A stretch of 64,000 nucleotides of DNA from Escallonia rubra (lineage: Eukaryota; Streptophyta; Magnoliopsida; Escalloniales; Escalloniaceae). Within the stretch, counting starts at the first letter, position 1. Each line of letters begins with the position of its first letter. The stretch spans positions 248,001-312,000 of the forward strand of contig JAVXUO010002340.1 in NCBI GenBank assembly GCA_033065855.1. The letters run 5' to 3'. Under the pieces are notes generated by a model. It was not told the DNA's origin. It made no database searches and saw only the letters and a list, made by a program, of their open reading frames with translations. Of this stretch, positions 11,100-21,084 are shown one piece after another. Made by a program: the position numbers and the translations under genes.

Positions 11100-11900
11100 A
11101 GGCCGAGGCCACTCTCCCCTTCGGTGAACTTCGGGCGCGCGGACGGTAGGTGTTTTGATAAGCAAAGGAAAATCCGGAAGTTGCGTTACGAGGAGCATGT
11201 CGATGTAAATGGTATCCATATGACGAACGAGGTTTGAAAGTCACGCACAAAGTGTATGAAGCGAAAAGAGTGAGAAAAAGGGGTTTGCGCGGAGGGGTGA
11301 ACCACCGGGGGAAAATGGCCGAGGGCAACCCCTCCTGGAGGCCGAGGCCGACCCCCTAGGCCTGGGGAAGGCCGAGGCCGACCCCCCTGGGGTTGGCCAA
11401 GGCCAAATGGCCAACTTCCATTTTCGGATTCTAAGGCGATTTCTCCTTTTTCAAACTTCGGGCGCACCGTCGGTAGGTGTTTTGATAAGCAATGACAAAT
11501 CCAGAAGTTGTGTTGTGACGAGCGTGCTACCAAGAATCGTACCCACATGATGAACAAGGTGCCAGAGTCATGTACAAAACGTACAAAGTGAAAAAATTGC
11601 AAAAAGGACTTTGCGCGAAGAGTGAAGAACCGGGGGGGGAAAGGCCAAGGCCAAACCCCATCGGAGGCCGAGGCCGACTCCATGGCCTTGGGCGAGGCCG
11701 AGGCCGACCCCAAGGTGTAGGCCAAGGCCTTTGCCCCTTGACCCCGTTGCTCCGGTTGTGCCGTCAGTTGTCATTTTTGGTGAAAAAGGTGCTCGGGTGG
11801 TTTTGATGTGACGATCGCACTAGCGTGAGTGTTATCGATGCGAAATGAAATGTCTAAGTCGTGCACGAATCGAGAAAAACATGTGTCTTGAGCGCGCGGG
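11100..11900 (-). repeat. 335-bp tandem repeat, two copies plus a partial
   Basis: 'ttcgggcgc' followed by 'ggtaggtgttttgataagca' occurs at about 11122 and 11457. The rest of the unit repeats, including a stretch of 'ggccgaggccgacc' steps; a third, weaker copy starts near 11790. The GGCC-rich steps correspond to the 30-bp array of the E1 LTR. Confidence 0.75.
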
Positions 11901-12010
11901 CACTAACCGGTTTGATGCGTTGGAAAATTGACCGTTGACAATGTCGACGTGTTCGCGTGAAATGGGACCCCTATTGGGCCCTTGGGTACGACCATAATAG
12001 GTTAGGAACA

Positions 12011-12702
12011 GAGTACAACGAGCGTTGAGAAATAAATGACCACGTGGCATAAAAGAATAGTGATATGGAATTCCCCTTACCTAAATCATAAAGAATCCAC
12101 TTATACAATTGCTCCCAATCAGGCCCTATGATTCCTTTTTCATAACCGCGACTAATCTTTTTCTCTCACTCTTTAGTTGTCTATCTACTGATAAAAGTCA
12201 AAGATAAAATAACTTGAAAAGATCAAGGGCCTATTTATAGAAATTTCTAGGAAGCATGAGGTGGAAAGAAACACGAGGTGACAAAACAAGGCTGTGCCAC
12301 CTAACAAGCACGACGAGGCTGGAAGCACAAGGTGGCAAGACAAGATTAGCAAGCACGAAGATGCTAACCAAAGCACGACAAGGCTTGAAGCACGAGGTGG
12401 CAAGACAAGGTTGTGCCACCTAGCAAGCACGACAAGCCTAAGCAAAGCATGACAACGCTTGAAGCACAACATGTCGCAATAGTTTGTTGACACGTCACAA
12501 GCACGACGATGATAGGTAGCACGAGGTATCGATCAGAGAAGTAATCAACACTGACTCCTCAATAAGCACGAGGTGTCACAATTGCATGCTGACACCCAAC
12601 AAGCACGTTAATGTCAATCCCAATTGTCATTTAAAATTATCATCATTTTTCCCTCGACCAACTAGTAATATTTTAAACAACTCTTAAATTTTGGGTGTTA
12701 CA
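12011..12702 (+). repeat. 3' part of a degraded LTR, probably Gypsy
   Basis: AT-rich sequence with degenerate repeats around 'agcacgaggtggcaagacaa' (12240-12520), ending TTGGGTGTTACA at 12702. Gypsy LTRs of the Tekay/Del type often end in such a TTACA motif. No gene is seen. The left boundary is obscured by the inverted LTR. Assignment is inference from the end motif. Confidence 0.4.
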
Positions 12703-12705
12703 TAT

Positions 12706-12710
12706 AAGAC
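12706..12710. repeat. Target site duplication of E2, left copy
   Basis: AAGAC precedes TGTTCACAAC and recurs at 21080-21084 after the right LTR. Confidence 0.88.
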
Positions 12711-12894
12711 TGTTCACAACCTATCCGGACTGCACCCCAGGGCCCGCTAAAAGACTCCAGTGGCACGACACGTCACCTGCTCGACAGTCAAACATGCTCA
12801 ACATCATTGCTCGGTCAAAGCGCTCCGATGCTCAACATCGTTGCTCGGTCAAAGCGTTCCGCGCCTGAAGCATTCAGACGGCGATCGAATGTGC

Positions 12895-13090
12895 ATTCCC
12901 CCCCCTGAGGGGTCGGCCACCCACTTTGTAAGAGGGTCGGCCACCCTCCTAAGAAGAGGGTCGGCCACCCACTTTGTAAGGGGGTCGGCCACCCCCCTAA
13001 GAAGGGGGTCGGCCACCCCCTTAAGAAGGGGGTCGGCCACCCACTTTGTAAGGGGGTCGGCCAGCCACTTTGTAAGGGGGTCGGCCTCCC
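12895..13090 (+). repeat. Roughly 30-bp tandem repeat in E2 left LTR
   Basis: Units of 'gggggtcggccaccc' alternate with 'actttgtaa' or 'ccctaagaa' linkers. The right LTR carries about twice as many units at 19210-19590. Confidence 0.85.
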
Positions 13091-13794
13091 TTGTCCTTGG
13101 GGAACCTGCTGCACGGCACTGGCTTCTCGCTCCAACAACACACCCCCGCTATCTTCAGTAGCGCGACGCTATGTCGCAGGCTCAATCAAACTGACGGGGC
13201 TCCAGCCCTCGCGGCGGGACAGGCTCGCAACCATGAAGCCCTCGCCAGCTCAATCAAACTGACGGGGCTCCGGCCCTCGCGGCGGGACGGGCTCGCAACC
13301 ATGAAGCCCTCGCCGGGACAATCACCCGACGGACTCACGGGGGGCTCCGCTCGTAGTGCTCCGGCACGAGGACCCCTGGCCACGGACTCTGAGTATCAAG
13401 CTGTGAGCATGTGCGATCATGTTATCATTGATCATCGACACCACCATGGCAATGACCCCGGGTCACTCCGGGACGGGAGCAGGTCCTCGGAGGGCATCGC
13501 GCCTAGTCCGCCTGGCAGTTGGCTATAGGGGCAACCGTCGCCGCTGTCAGGATCTCTGCGCGTCTCTTGACGCATCCCGTGGGATTGGAGGCTGGGGAAA
13601 CGGGCTACTCTGACCATGCTACCGCAGTGTGGTCAGTCTCCTCAGACAGGCAGAGGGACGCTGCAAGGGCAGGGCGACACGAACTCGGGGACCGGCAATC
13701 CGACGGACAATCAATACTGTGGGACCCCCCTACGGCGATGTGTCACTCCCGGAGGACGACACATGTCGGCTGATGACACGCGCATATTTGTGCC

Positions 13795-13803
13795 TATATA
13801 TAG
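13795..13803 (+). promoter_or_regulatory. TATA box of E2 left LTR
   Basis: TATATATAG. About 35 bp upstream is CACATG (13760-13765), a mutated form of the CACGTG box present in the right LTR. Confidence 0.55.
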
Positions 13804-14146
13804 TGGATTCTGGAGCTTATTCAAGGACTGGCTCTCTCATTTGGCATTTTCACTTTCTCTCTCTAAAACCCATTCTCTTTGGAGTTCTAGTGAGAGAAAC
13901 ACATTTGGACCCCTGACATCGGACTCTTGACGCTGCACCCTTGACACGGACTGTCGACCGCTGGCCCTGTTCGTCGTCACCCTGCCTGCGCGGCGCTGCC
14001 AGCCCTCGCGACCTGTCTGGGGAGCCTTGCTCTCAGCCCTTACTCCATCCTTGTTGTCGCCCACTTTGTCTACTTGGAAGCCAACGCAGACTGCATCCTT
14101 TGTGGCACCTCACGTGGCATGCGAACCATCTTTCCTCGGCAACATT

Positions 14147-14164
14147 TGGCGACTCTGCTGGGGA
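14147..14164 (+). other. E2 primer binding site
   Basis: TGGCGACTCTGCTGGGGA starts two bases after the LTR end. It starts with TGG, complementary to the tRNA CCA end. Like the E1 site it is of the Tat/Ogre type. Confidence 0.8.
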
Positions 14165-14619
14165 GGTGAGCATCGTGTTGCAGTCTGCCACACCAAGCAA
14201 CCATGCCTCAGCAACGCAAGGATACTAGTCACAACCTCAACCCAGCCATCCAAGAGGCTGTCATTTCCAGACTTAGAATTTTTTTTCAAGCTCACTTTGT
14301 TCTGCTAGCACCACCCTTGGTGCCATCTCCCACTTCATTGGGGGCTTCCCCCATTTCCTACCCCAAGTAGGCCAGGTTCCCTTCCCCTCCCGCCTCACAT
14401 TGCAACGACTTGGTAGGTGGCGCGCGGGGTGGCTCGAGCCACGCTACTGAATCTCAACTCCGTCAGCCGACATCCCCTCAGGCCATGCGACCTCGTGTGC
14501 ATGCATGCAGCACATCCCGATGGCCCTCCCTTGCCTCTGACTCCATCGATCATCAAGCCTGCCATCCCAAGTCCACACCTCCGTCGCCATCCTTGTCCGA
14601 GCCTTGCTCTTCCCTTTTC
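14165..14619 (+). other. E2 leader and start of interior
   Basis: Resembles E1 leader sequence at both ends: 'gtgagcatcgtg' after the PBS and 'gggggcttc' with 'cattgcaacgacttgg' near 14340-14415. The gag of E1 that should lie between these marks is absent; the two flanks are joined directly. Confidence 0.6.
14413..14447 (+). repeat. Recurrent hairpin, copy 4
   Basis: GTAGGTGGCGCGCGG ... GGCTCGAGCC ... ACGCTAC, preceded by 'cattgcaacgacttg' as in E1 copy 1. Confidence 0.65.
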
Positions 14620-15110
14620 AACACTTGGAAAATTTTCTTCATTTTTCGCGGTCGGGTCATCACCCCCGCGGCTTCACTCGGCACCCTCTTCCCTTTTCAA
14701 GAGTTAGAAAATTTTCTTCATTTTTCGCGGTCGGGTCATCACCCCCGCGGCTTCACTCGGCACCCTCTTCACATTTTCAACACTTAGAAAATTTTCTTCA
14801 TTTTTCGCGGTCGGGTCATCAGCCCCACGGCTTCACTCGGCACCCTCTTCCCTTTTCAAGGCTTAGAAAATTTTCTTCATTTTTTGTGGTCGGGTCATCA
14901 CCCCAGCGGCTTCACTCGGCACCCTCTTCACATTTTCAACACTTAGAAAATTTTCTTCATTTTTTGCGGTCGGGTCATCAACCTCGCGGCTTCACTCAGC
15001 ACCCTCTTCATATTTTCAACACTTAGAATATTTTCTTCATTTTTCGAGGTCGGGTCATCACCCATCGCGGCTTCACTCGGCACCCTTGCCCCAGCTCAAC
15101 ACTTAGCAAA
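14620..15110 (+). repeat. 80-bp tandem array in E2 interior
   Basis: 'aaaattttcttcattttt' recurs at about 14627, 14707, 14787, 14867, 14947 and 15027, an almost exact 80-bp period. The unit continues 'cgcggtcgggtcatcacccc' and 'gcggcttcactcggcaccct'. Degenerate relatives are at 4690-4990 in E1. Confidence 0.88.
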
Positions 15111-15559
15111 GTCCTCAACACTTGAAATTTTTTCTCAACACTTAGATTTTTTTCGCACCTCTCTCGTACTCTGCATGCTCGTGGTCGGTTCATCACCCTC
15201 TCATCTTCATTCTACACTTAGAAAATTTTTCACCATTTGGTGCTCTCTCCAACACTTAGAAAATTTTCCCACAAAAATTTTCATGACTCCCCAACCTCCC
15301 TCTTTCTCTCCCTTTCACTTCAAACTTCTTCATCAAAAAATTTCAACCCCTCTCATGCTCCTTTTATAGGCTCCCACACACAAACAAAAAAATTTGAATT
15401 TCATTTTCACTTTCCAAGTCAAAAGGCAACAGTAGCCCAGAAGGGGCAGACCCTACCCGCGAGGGCCCCCACCCGCACCTGCCCCGCCCGTTTTCCCTCT
15501 TTTCACTTAGTTCCCAACAGGTCAACCCGCCCGCTCGCTTGCCCGAACCCGACGCGCGA

Positions 15560-16330
15560 CTAACCCTAAACCTAATTCCCTATCTCTTTCTCTTTTCTCC
15601 TGGCGCCACAGCCCCTCTTGCGCTGCCACCGCCATCTCAGCCTTCACCTTCGGCCGGCCGACCCTAGCCGGCGTCACCCTCCCCCGGAGACCTCCATCCT
15701 CGCCGACCACTCTCCTCCCACGACCCCGCCGATCCCCTCCTCGGCCGACCGCGCCGCCGCCGACGGCTCCCTCTTCCTTTTTTCTTCCCACTTCTCTTCA
15801 TCATCCACCACCCCGCCGACCCCCCTATCTCGCCGACCCCCCTGCTACCCCGACGCCCCTTGGCCGACCCCCCCTCGGCCTCTCTCTCCCCATTTCCTGA
15901 CCCCGTAAGCCCGCGTCCCGCGGCCGACCTCGCTGCACCGCGCCTCCACTCTTCTTTCATCATCTCCACCCTCGCCGACGACCCTGCTACCCCGACCCCC
16001 CCTGGCCGACCCCACCCCACCCCAACCCCCCCTCGACCTCTCTCTCTCTCTCTTCCCCGACCCCGTAAGCCCACCGTCGCGCGGCCGAAGGCTCTGCGCC
16101 GCCGACCCCCACCACCCCGCCGACCCCATGGCCGACCCACCTTCACCTTCGGCCATCTCCACCTCGCCGACCACCCTTCGGCCCACCACCTTTGGCCTCG
16201 GCCTCCTCACCCACCTCCGGCCACCCTCAGTCAAGGCCATCCCCTCGGCCACTCTCTTCGGTCCTTACCCATCGCACCAACACCACCACCTCCATACCCA
16301 TGTCCACCCCCGACGGCTGAACAACCTCAC
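15560..16330 (+). repeat. Pyrimidine-rich block in E2
   Basis: C/T- and GC-rich, with repeated 'gccgacc' and 'cctcggcc' steps. It matches the position of 5400-6330 in E1. Long frames on both strands are compositional. Confidence 0.7.
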
Positions 16331-16366
16331 CATCATCAATACACCATCGCCATCATTCTCACATTG

Positions 16367-16368
<2 letters not shown>

Positions 16369-16413
<45 letters not shown>
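16369..16413. repeat. (TA)n microsatellite
   Basis: About 22 uninterrupted TA steps right after the pyrimidine-rich block. Confidence 0.95.
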
Positions 16414-16415
<2 letters not shown>

Positions 16416-16613
16416 CAATCTTCGTACGGACATATCGGGCATGTCGTGCTCCCACCTTCATGTTGCTCCTTCCCTACCCATTTCATCATTTTTTTCGTAC
16501 TTAGTTTTTTTTTGCAAATCTGGCTACACTCGCATCAACCGCGAGCCTGCGCCCGTCACCACACCCTTGCCGCACCCACCATCGCGACGTCCTCCAACAT
16601 CAGTCCTTCGTAC

Positions 16614-16647
16614 ATAGGTGGTGCGCGAGGCAGCTCGAACCACTTAC
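16614..16647 (+). repeat. Recurrent hairpin, copy 5
   Basis: ATAGGTGG pairs partly with CCACTTAC; CGAGG and CAGCTCG lie inside. Followed by 'ctcttgctctttgttc', as E1 copy 2 is followed by 'ctcctactctttgttc'. Confidence 0.6.
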
Positions 16648-16649
16648 CC

Positions 16650-17685
16650 CTCTTGCTCTTTGTTCAGCACCAGTCGTCATTCGATTCCCATCGCCCGGGT
16701 GACGTCTCTGCGACGCTCATCGCCTGTCGCCCGGGCGCCATCTCCGTGACTTTCGTCGCCACACGCCATCTCCGCGACCTTCGTCGCCGTGCGCGTGCTA
16801 TCTCCGTGACCTTCGTCGCCCGCGTTCGAGCGCCATCTCCGCGACCTTCGTCGCCCACGTTCGCGTGCCAGCTCAGCGACTCTCGTCGCCAGCGTACCAT
16901 CTGCGCGACATTTGTCCCTCGCGTCCACACCATCTCCGTGACCCTCGTCGCCTATCGCCCGGGCAACGTCTTCGCGACCTTCGTCACCCGTCGCCCGGGC
17001 ACTCTCTCCGTGACGCTTGTCGCCAATCGCCCGGGCAACGTCTTCGCGACCTTCGTCACCCGTCGCCCGGGCACCGTCTTCGCGACCCTCGTCGCCAGTG
17101 CACCATCTCCGCGACTTTCATCGCCGCACGCCATCTCCGCGACCTTCGTCGCCCGCGTTCGCTCGTCAGCTCAGCGACTCTCGTCGACCATGCGTCATCT
17201 CCGTGACCTTCGTCGCCACGCGCCACCTCTGCGACTCTCGTCGCCAGCGCACCATCTGGCGACATTCGTCGCCCGCGTCCGCACTATCTCTGTGACCCTC
17301 GTCGCCTATCGCCCGGAAAACGTCTTCGCGACCTTCGTCGCCTGTCACCCGGGTACTCTCTCCGCGACGCTTGTCGCCTATCGGCCGGGCAACATTTTCG
17401 TGACCTTCGTCGCCCGTCGCCCGGGCGCCGTCTTCGCGACCTTCGTCGACAGCGCACCAGCTCCGCGACTCTTGTCGCCAGCGCACCATTTTCGCGACTC
17501 TCGTCGCCCGCGTACCATCTCCGCGACCTTCGTCGCCCGCGTCCGTATGATACCTCCGCAACTCTCATCGCCCGCGCACCATCTCCGCGACCTTCGTCGC
17601 CCGCGTCCGTATGACACCTCCGCGACTCTCGTCGCCCTTGCGCCATCTCCGCGACCTTCGTCGCCGGCACCCGCGCACAGCACTC
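16650..17685 (+). repeat. Roughly 33-bp GC-rich tandem array in E2 interior
   Basis: About 1 kb of imperfect units 'ccatctccgcgaccttcgtc' with 'gcccgcgt' or 'gcccgggc'. A short version is at 6610-6790 in E1. The 424-residue frame across it (16446-17720) is repeat-derived. Confidence 0.8.
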
Positions 17686-17689
17686 TCAC

Positions 17690-18140
17690 ACGTCGTCATG
17701 CCCATGCGCCGCGCCACTGATACATCCATCCCACTGGCTCTCTGTCGCACTACTTGTCACTGCTCTCATGCACCTTCTCATGATAAATGCCCCCGGCACC
17801 AAGTATCGTCTCGCGACACTCGTCGCCGCTCTCATTCACCGTTCTCGTGATATGTGCCTCAGCACTAGGTATTTTCTCGTGACGGTAGTCACCGCACCCG
17901 TGCGCCACAATCATGTTACATGCCCACCGGGCACCGCACTCATTCACCACACCATGTGCACCTTGCCTTGGTCGTGGAACATGCTTCGACCCACTCTCCG
18001 GAGTGTGCAACATCCCGCGGGAATAAACGACTCCTCCGGGACACATCTTTTCAACTCCCTTCCCGCCAGGTAGACGGCTCCTCCGGGATGCTACTTTGAC
18101 GCGCTCCGAGTGCTCCGGCACTAGGACCCCTCGCGGCGGG
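17690..18140 (+). repeat. LTR-like module inside E2
   Basis: Resembles E1 LTR 1020-1400 ('catgcccatgcgccgcgcca', 'catgttacatgccc', 'tcgtggaacatgcttcgacc', 'ctcctccgggaca'). LTR sequence is not expected between PBS and PPT, so this records rearrangement. Confidence 0.6.
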
Positions 18141-18159
18141 ACGGGCTCACAACCTTAAA

Positions 18160-18900
18160 GCCCTCGCCGGCACAATCAACCGGGGGCTCCGGCCCTCGCA
18201 TCCGGGATGGGCTCACAACCTTATAGCCATCGCCGTCTCAATCAAAGCGACGGGGCTCCGGTCCTCGCATCCGGGATGGGCTCTCAATCTTATAGCCATC
18301 GCCGTCTCAATCAAAGCGACGGGGCTCGGCCCTCGTATCCAAGATGGGCTCACAACCTTATAGCCATCCCCGTCTCATTCAAAGTGACGGGGCTCTGGCC
18401 CTCGAATCCGGGATGGGCTCTCAACCTTATAGCTATCGCCGTCTCAATCAAAGCGACGGGGCTCCGGCCCTCGCATCCGGGATGGCTCTCAACCTTATAG
18501 CCATCGTCGTCTCAATCAAAGCGACGGGGCTCCGGCCCTCGCATCCGGGATGGGCTCACAACCTTATAGCCATCCCCGTCTCAATCAAAGCGACAGGGCT
18601 CCGGCCCTCGCATCCGGGATGGGCTCACAACCATATAGCCATCGCCGTCTCAATAAAAGAGACGGGGTTCCGGCCCTCGCATCTGGGACAGGGCACTGGC
18701 CCTCGCATCCGGGATAGGCTCTCAACCTTATAGCCATCGCCGTCTCAATTGAAGCGACGGGGCTCCGGCCCTCGCATCCGGTATGGGCTCTTAACCTTAT
18801 AGCCATCGCCGTCTCAATCAAAGCAACGGGGCTCCGGTCCTCGCATCCGGGATAGGCTCACAACCTTATAGCCATCGCTGGCACAAACAACCGGGGGCTC
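18160..18900 (+). repeat. 65-68-bp tandem array inside E2
   Basis: About ten units with 'ggctccggccctcgcatccg', 'ggatgggctcacaacctta' and 'tagccatcgccgtctcaatc'. Same family as the 68-bp arrays of the E2 LTRs and the inverted array at 9555-9940. Confidence 0.85.
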
Positions 18901-19008
18901 TGGCCCTCGCAGTGGGCTCTAAGCACTGAGCGACGACCATGCCGAGTGCATCCAACATTATTTATGCGTGCGGTGCCCGCTCGGGTTACCCCTCCACGAA
19001 CCCCGCAC

Positions 19009-19020
19009 ACATGGGGCTTA
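19009..19020 (+). other. E2 polypurine-tract candidate
   Basis: ACATGGGGCTTA directly before the right LTR; it shares GGCTTA and the upstream 'ttatgcgtgcggtgcccgct' with E1. Confidence 0.45.
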
Positions 19021-19209
19021 TGTTCACAACCTATCCGGACCGCACCCCAGGGCCCGTTAAAAGACCCCAGTGGCACGACACGTCACCTCCTTGGCAATCA
19101 AACATGCTCAACATCATTGCTCGGTCAAAGCACTCCGATGCTCAACATCGTTGCTCAGTCAAAGCGTTCCGCGCCTTAAGCATTCAGACGGCGATGGAAT
19201 GTGCATTCC

Positions 19210-19590
19210 CCTCCCCACCGAGCGGTCGGCCACCACCCTAACAAAGGGGTTGGCCACCCACGTTGTAAGGGGGTCGGCCACCTCCCTAAAAAGAGGGTCG
19301 GCCACCCACTTCGTAAGGGGGTCGGCCACCCCCCTAAGAAGGGGGTCGGCCACCCCCTTAAGAAGGGGGTCGGCCACCCACTTTATAAGGGGTCGGCCAC
19401 TCCCCTAAGAAGGGGGTCGGCCACCTCCCTAAGAAGAGGGTCGGCCACCCACTTCGTAAGGGGGTCGGCCACCCCCCTAAGAAGGGGGTCAGCCACCCCC
19501 TTAAGAAGGGGGTCGGCCACCCATTTTGTAAGGGGGTCGGCCACTCCCCTAAGAAGGGGGTCGGTCACCCACTTTGTAAGGGGGTCGGCC
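19210..19590 (+). repeat. Roughly 30-bp tandem repeat in E2 right LTR
   Basis: The 'gggggtcggccaccc' array in expanded form. Higher-order repetition is visible: the 'ccactttgtaag'-type linker recurs every few units. Confidence 0.85.
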
Positions 19591-19679
19591 TCCCTTGTCC
19601 TTGGGGAACCTGCTGCACGGCACTGGCTTCTCGCTCGAACAACACACCCCCGCTATCTTCAGTAGCGCGACGCTCTGTC

Positions 19680-20200
19680 GCAGGCTCAATCAATCTGACG
19701 GGGCTCCGGCCCTCGCGACGGGATGGGCTCGCAACCATGAAGCCATCGCCGGCTCAATCAAACTGACGGGGCTCCGGCCCTCACGGCGGGACGGGCTCGT
19801 AACCATGAAGCCCTCACCGGCTCAATCAAACTGACGGGTCTCCGGCCCTCGCGGTGGGACGGGCTCGCAACCATGAAGCCCTCGCCGGCTCAATCAAACA
19901 GACGGGTCTCCGGCCCTCGCGGTAGGACGGGCTCGCAACCCTAAAGCCCTCGACGGATCAATCAAACTGACGGAGCTCTGGTCCTCGCGGCAGGACGGGC
20001 TCGCAACCATGAAGCCCTCACCGGCTCAATCAAACTCGCGGCAAGACGGGCTCGCAACCCTAAAGCCCTAGCCGGCACAATCAACCGGGGGCTCCGGCCC
20101 TCGCCAGCACAATCAACCGACGAGCTACGGCCCTCGCGAGCACAATCAACCGGAGGCTCCGGCCTTCGCAACAAGGATGGGCTTACAACCCTAAGGCCAT
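19680..20200 (+). repeat. 68-bp tandem repeat in E2 right LTR
   Basis: 'ggctcaatcaatctgacggg' units start at 19683, 19751 and on, with 'gctcgcaaccatgaagccct' in each. The last units are shortened. Confidence 0.85.
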
Positions 20201-20694
20201 CGCCGGCACAATCACCCTACGGACTCACGGGGGGCTCCGCTCGTAGTGCTCCGTCACGGGGGGCTCCGCTCGTAGTGCTCCGGCATGAGGACCCCTCACC
20301 ACGGACTCTGAGTATCAAGCTGTGAGCATGTGCGCTCGTGTTATCATTGATCATCGACACCGTCAGGGCAATGACCCCGGGTCACTCCGGGACGGGAGCA
20401 GGTCCTCGGAGGGCATCGCGCCTAGTCCGCCTCGCAGTTGGCTACAGGGGCAACCCTCACCGCTGTCAGGATCTCCGCGCGTCTCTTGACGCATCCCGTG
20501 GGATTCAGTAAGGGCTTGGACTGGAGGCTAGGGCAACGGGCTACTCTGACCATGCTACCGCAGTGTGGTCAGTCTCTTCAGACAGGCAGAGGGAGGCTGC
20601 AAGGGCAGGGTGGCACGAACTCGGGGACCGGCAATCCGACAGACAATCAATACTATGGGACCCCCTACGGTGATGTGTCACTCCCGGAGGACGA

Positions 20695-20738
20695 CACGTG
20701 TCGGCTGATGACACGCGCATATTTGTGCCTATATATAG
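20695..20738 (+). promoter_or_regulatory. G-box and TATA box of E2 right LTR
   Basis: CACGTG at 20695-20700 and TATATATAG at 20730-20738. Same layout as E1, so the promoter block is conserved between the families while the repeats differ. Confidence 0.6.
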
Positions 20739-21079
20739 TGGATTCTGGAGCTTATTCAAGGACTGGCTCTCTCATTTGGCATTTTCACTTTCTCTCTCTA
20801 AAACTCATTCTCTTTGGAGTTCTAGTGAGAGAAACACATTTGGACCCCTGACATCGGACTCTTGACGCTGCACCCTTGACACGGACTGTCGATCGCTGGC
20901 CCTGTTCGTTGTCTCCCTGCCTGCGCGGCGCTGCCAGCCCTCGCGATCTGTCTGGGGAGCCTTGCTCTCAGCCCTTACTCCATCCTTGTTGTCTCCCACT
21001 TTGTCTACTTGGAAGCCAACGCAGACTGCATCCTTTGTGGCACCTCACGTGGAATGCGAACCATCTTTCCTCAGCAACA

Positions 21080-21084
21080 AAGAC
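21080..21084. repeat. Target site duplication of E2, right copy
   Basis: AAGAC, identical to 12706-12710. Confidence 0.88.

Larger units (their letters stand above)
9150..12010 (-). repeat. Truncated LTR of the E1/E2 superfamily, inverted
   Basis: Read on the minus strand it starts at 12010 with TGTTCCTAACC followed by a stretch resembling the first 100 bp of the E1 LTR. It ends near 9150-9170 in sequence matching E2 LTR 13440-13735 (block with 'gacgggagcaggtcctcgg' and 'ggtcagtctcctcagac'). Homology stops just before the promoter part, so the 3' end of the LTR, with TATA box and PBS, is missing. Between lie four tandem-repeat modules. No matching second LTR and no duplication were found. 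The exact left edge is uncertain by about 20 bp. Confidence 0.75.
12711..14144 (+). repeat. E2 left LTR (1434 bp)
   Basis: Starts TGTTCACAAC and ends CGGCAACA. It contains about six units of the 'gggtcggccaccc' array (12895-13090) and two to three units of a 68-bp array (13180-13330), then a conserved block, TATA box and end. It is 625 bp shorter than its partner because both arrays have fewer units. Confidence 0.9.
12711..21079 (+). mobile_element. E2: complete LTR retrotransposon without coding capacity
   Basis: LTRs at 12711-14144 and 19021-21079 (TGTTCACAAC ... CAACA), flanked by AAGAC on both sides, with an intact-looking PBS at 14147. The 4.9-kb interior has no gag or pol that I can recognise. 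It is made of an 80-bp array, a pyrimidine-rich block, hairpin copies, a TA microsatellite, a GC-rich array and LTR-like modules. It shares layout, hairpins and PBS with E1 and is a more reduced relative. All proteins would have to come from elsewhere. Confidence 0.9.
19021..21079 (+). repeat. E2 right LTR (2059 bp)
   Basis: Partner of 12711-14144. Has about twelve units of the 30-bp array (19210-19590) and about eight units or part-units of the 68-bp array (19680-20200), against about six and two to three on the left. Unique parts match well. Confidence 0.9.

Noticed and set aside
16446-17720. 424-codon plus-strand ORF, the longest in the window
   Set aside because: It runs through a roughly 33-bp tandem array and reads as repeated Arg/Ser/Pro/Thr blocks; comparable frames are open on the opposite strand. 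Repeat composition explains it.
18160-18900. CRISPR-like look of regularly spaced repeats
   Set aside because: Units are contiguous 65-68-bp tandem copies without unique spacers, in a plant retroelement. Same reasoning for the 80-bp array at 14620 and the arrays at 9555-10470.
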